Positions 6,637 to 7,570 of a DNA stretch of 7,570 nt are shown piece after piece; position 1 is the stretch's first letter, and every line of letters starts with the position of its first letter. Below the pieces are notes generated by a model, which saw nothing but the letters and a program-made list of their open reading frames with translations, was not told the DNA's origin and ran no database searches. Where the stretch lies: the NCBI GenBank assembly GCA_031281335.1, contig JAITFM010000044.1:1-7570 (forward strand), given 5' to 3'. This stretch comes from Rickettsiales bacterium. GTDB taxonomy: Bacteria; Pseudomonadota; Alphaproteobacteria; Rickettsiales; Anaplasmataceae. A program made the position numbers and the translations under genes.

Positions 6637-7570
6637 TCATGCAATTTCATCAGCTGATAAGCCAGTTATTTGGGAGATAATATCGATAGAGACGCCTAAC
6701 CTAAGCAGATTCTGTGCAACTTCAACCTTAACTGCTTTTATAACTTCTTTTTTGCAGGCCTGCATGCTTTCACATAAAAAACAGGCCAACAAATCCAATA
6801 TATTCAATAATTCTTGATTATTAATCTTATTACATTCTTCCATCAAACTTAATATCCCTGCTTCACCATCCTCGTTTTCACCTTTTTCAGGTCCAGGCTG
6901 TAGAGCTATAATCTCAACTGTTAATTCCCTCGCTAAAGCATGTAAATTTTCGCGTGGAATGTCATTTTCCCCTTTCTCATACCCTTGTATTTGCTGTTGT
7001 GATACTCCAACTTTATTTGCTAAATCCTTTTGAGTATATCCTCGCTTTAACCTCCAGTATTTTATCCTTTGTCCTATTGTGCAATCTGCAGAATCAGTAC
7101 AAATTTCTTTTTCTGTATTATTATACTCGCCAGTAGATAAGCCAGTTGCTTGAGAGATAATATCAACAGAAACTCCTGCTTTAACTAGACCCCTTGCCAA
7201 TTCTACTTTGGTTGCTTTTATAGTACTCTCTTCGTTAACATGGGTAGACCTGGCTAGTAAATAAAACGCCTCGTGTAATCCATGATTTTTAATTTTTTTA
7301 TGCTTTTTGACAAGATTTTGCAACGCTTTTATCCTATCTTTATCCAAACAACTATGTTCATCTTCAGGAAGTAGAGCTTCAACATTAATTGATAATTCTT
7401 CTGCTATGGCATAGAGTTCGTGTGGATAAATGTTATCCACCCCTTGTTCGTATCTTAGTATTTGCTGTGTTGGTACTCCAATTTTATTTGCTAAATCTTC
7501 CTGAGCATATTTTCGCTTTAACCTCCAGTATTGTATCCTTTTTCCTATTGTGCAATCTGCAGAATCAGTA
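6637..7570 (-). CDS. Tandem-module XRE-family helix-turn-helix transcriptional regulator (5' end off the right edge)
   Basis: The frame is open from TGA 6637-6639 to the right edge, at least 310 residues, so the GTG at 7438-7440 is an internal codon and not the start. Two XRE-type DNA-binding domains are visible. One is at about 7551-7372 (IGKRIQYWRLKRKYAQEDLANKIG, then TQQILRYEQG), and one is at about 7080-6901 (IGQRIKYWRLKRGYTQKDLANKVG, then QQQIQGYEKG). Each is followed by a variable helical stretch and a conserved tail with the pattern K.EvA..L...GvSiDIISQ.TGLS (7218-7132 and 6738-6652). Double-HTH regulators of this sort are common in Wolbachia, often near phage regions. Repeats with a period of about 471-480 bp show that it arose by internal duplication. 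It lies 67 bp upstream of secF. Targets are unknown. Confidence 0.88.
   Translation of the reverse strand, partial: TDSADCTIGKRIQYWRLKRKYAQEDLANKIGVPTQQILRYEQGVDNIYPHELYAIAEELSINVEALLPEDEHSCLDKDRIKALQNLVKKHKKIKNHGLHEAFYLLARSTHVNEESTIKATKVELARGLVKAGVSVDIISQATGLSTGEYNNTEKEICTDSADCTIGQRIKYWRLKRGYTQKDLANKVGVSQQQIQGYEKGENDIPRENLHALARELTVEIIALQPGPEKGENEDGEAGILSLMEECNKINNQELLNILDLLACFLCESMQACKKEVIKAVKVEVAQNLLRLGVSIDIISQITGLSADEIA
6652..6738 (-). repeat. C-terminal tail motif, copy 2
   Basis: Encodes the pattern KAVKVEVAQNLLRLGVSIDI ending in TGLSA. It resembles the short helical tail common in Rpn/PD-(D/E)XK transposase-like proteins, where a G.S.e.Ia..TGLs segment follows the catalytic domain. It matches 7132-7218 at an offset of 480 bases. 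Confidence 0.75.
6901..7080 (-). repeat. Second HTH_XRE module (duplicate of 7372-7551)
   Basis: This is the DNA-binding domain copy nearer the C-terminus, homologous to 7372-7551 at an offset of 471 bases. The recognition-helix segment is SQQQIQGYEKG, with the expected Gln-rich start. Confidence 0.85.
7132..7218 (-). repeat. C-terminal tail motif, copy 1
   Basis: Encodes KATKVELARGLVKAGVSVDI ending in TGLST, the first copy of the tail motif that closes each HTH module. Confidence 0.75.
7372..7551 (-). repeat. First visible HTH_XRE module
   Basis: Copy nearer the N-terminus, with the recognition helix reading TQQILRYEQG. The bases flanking it on the plus strand, 7522-7570, match 7051-7099 at 47 of 49 positions. 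The last 28 bases are identical right up to the window edge, so the duplicated segment continues outside. Confidence 0.85.

Noticed and set aside
6637..7440. Regulator taken as a complete 267-residue protein starting at 7440
   Set aside because: The codon there is GTG, lying just after the recognition helix of an XRE domain whose first half is encoded upstream in the same open frame. No Shine-Dalgarno-driven start is needed, and the frame is open to the window edge.

Overview
The window looks like chromosome from an alphaproteobacterial endosymbiont of the Anaplasmataceae, most likely Wolbachia. This is inferred from the low GC content, the Wolbachia-like sequences of IF-1 and YidC, the tightly packed and overlapping housekeeping genes, and a double helix-turn-helix regulator of a type common in Wolbachia. 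Strain and supergroup cannot be told from the sequence alone.

Layout. Positions 1-1484 (+) hold the end of a hydrophilic, Ser/Asn/Gln/Lys-rich protein of unknown function. An in-frame TAA at 102-104 splits the reading frame, so the 446-codon ORF at 144-1484 is probably the 3' part of a broken gene. It carries a 465-bp-period internal duplication, part of which is almost identical between copies. It overlaps maf tail-to-tail.

Positions 1476-5063 (-) form a compact housekeeping cluster. In transcription order it is yidC, ribH, nusB, a short spacer with two possible tiny ORFs, infA and maf. These genes cover membrane protein insertion, riboflavin synthesis, transcription antitermination, translation initiation and house-cleaning of nucleotides. 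Overlaps of 23 nt (yidC/ribH), 1 nt (ribH/nusB) and 23 nt (infA/maf) suggest one transcript with coupled translation.

An AT-rich divergent spacer (5064-5198) separates yidC from a membrane-anchored retropepsin-like aspartic protease (5199-5711, +), whose tail overlaps secF (5688-6569, -). SecF and YidC act at the same Sec/insertase site in the inner membrane, and the small protease is also predicted to sit there. Upstream of secF on the same strand is a tandem-module XRE-type regulator (6637 to beyond 7570), which runs off the right edge. Its apparent start at 7440 is only an internal GTG.

No tRNA, rRNA, CRISPR array, insertion sequence or clear intrinsic terminator was seen. No stretch longer than 300 bases lacks a gene. 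The most useful leads are the nonsense-split, recently homogenised repeat protein, the Asp-to-Asn change at a proton-path position in SecF, and the modular duplication in the regulator. I did not find a complete new defence or effector system.
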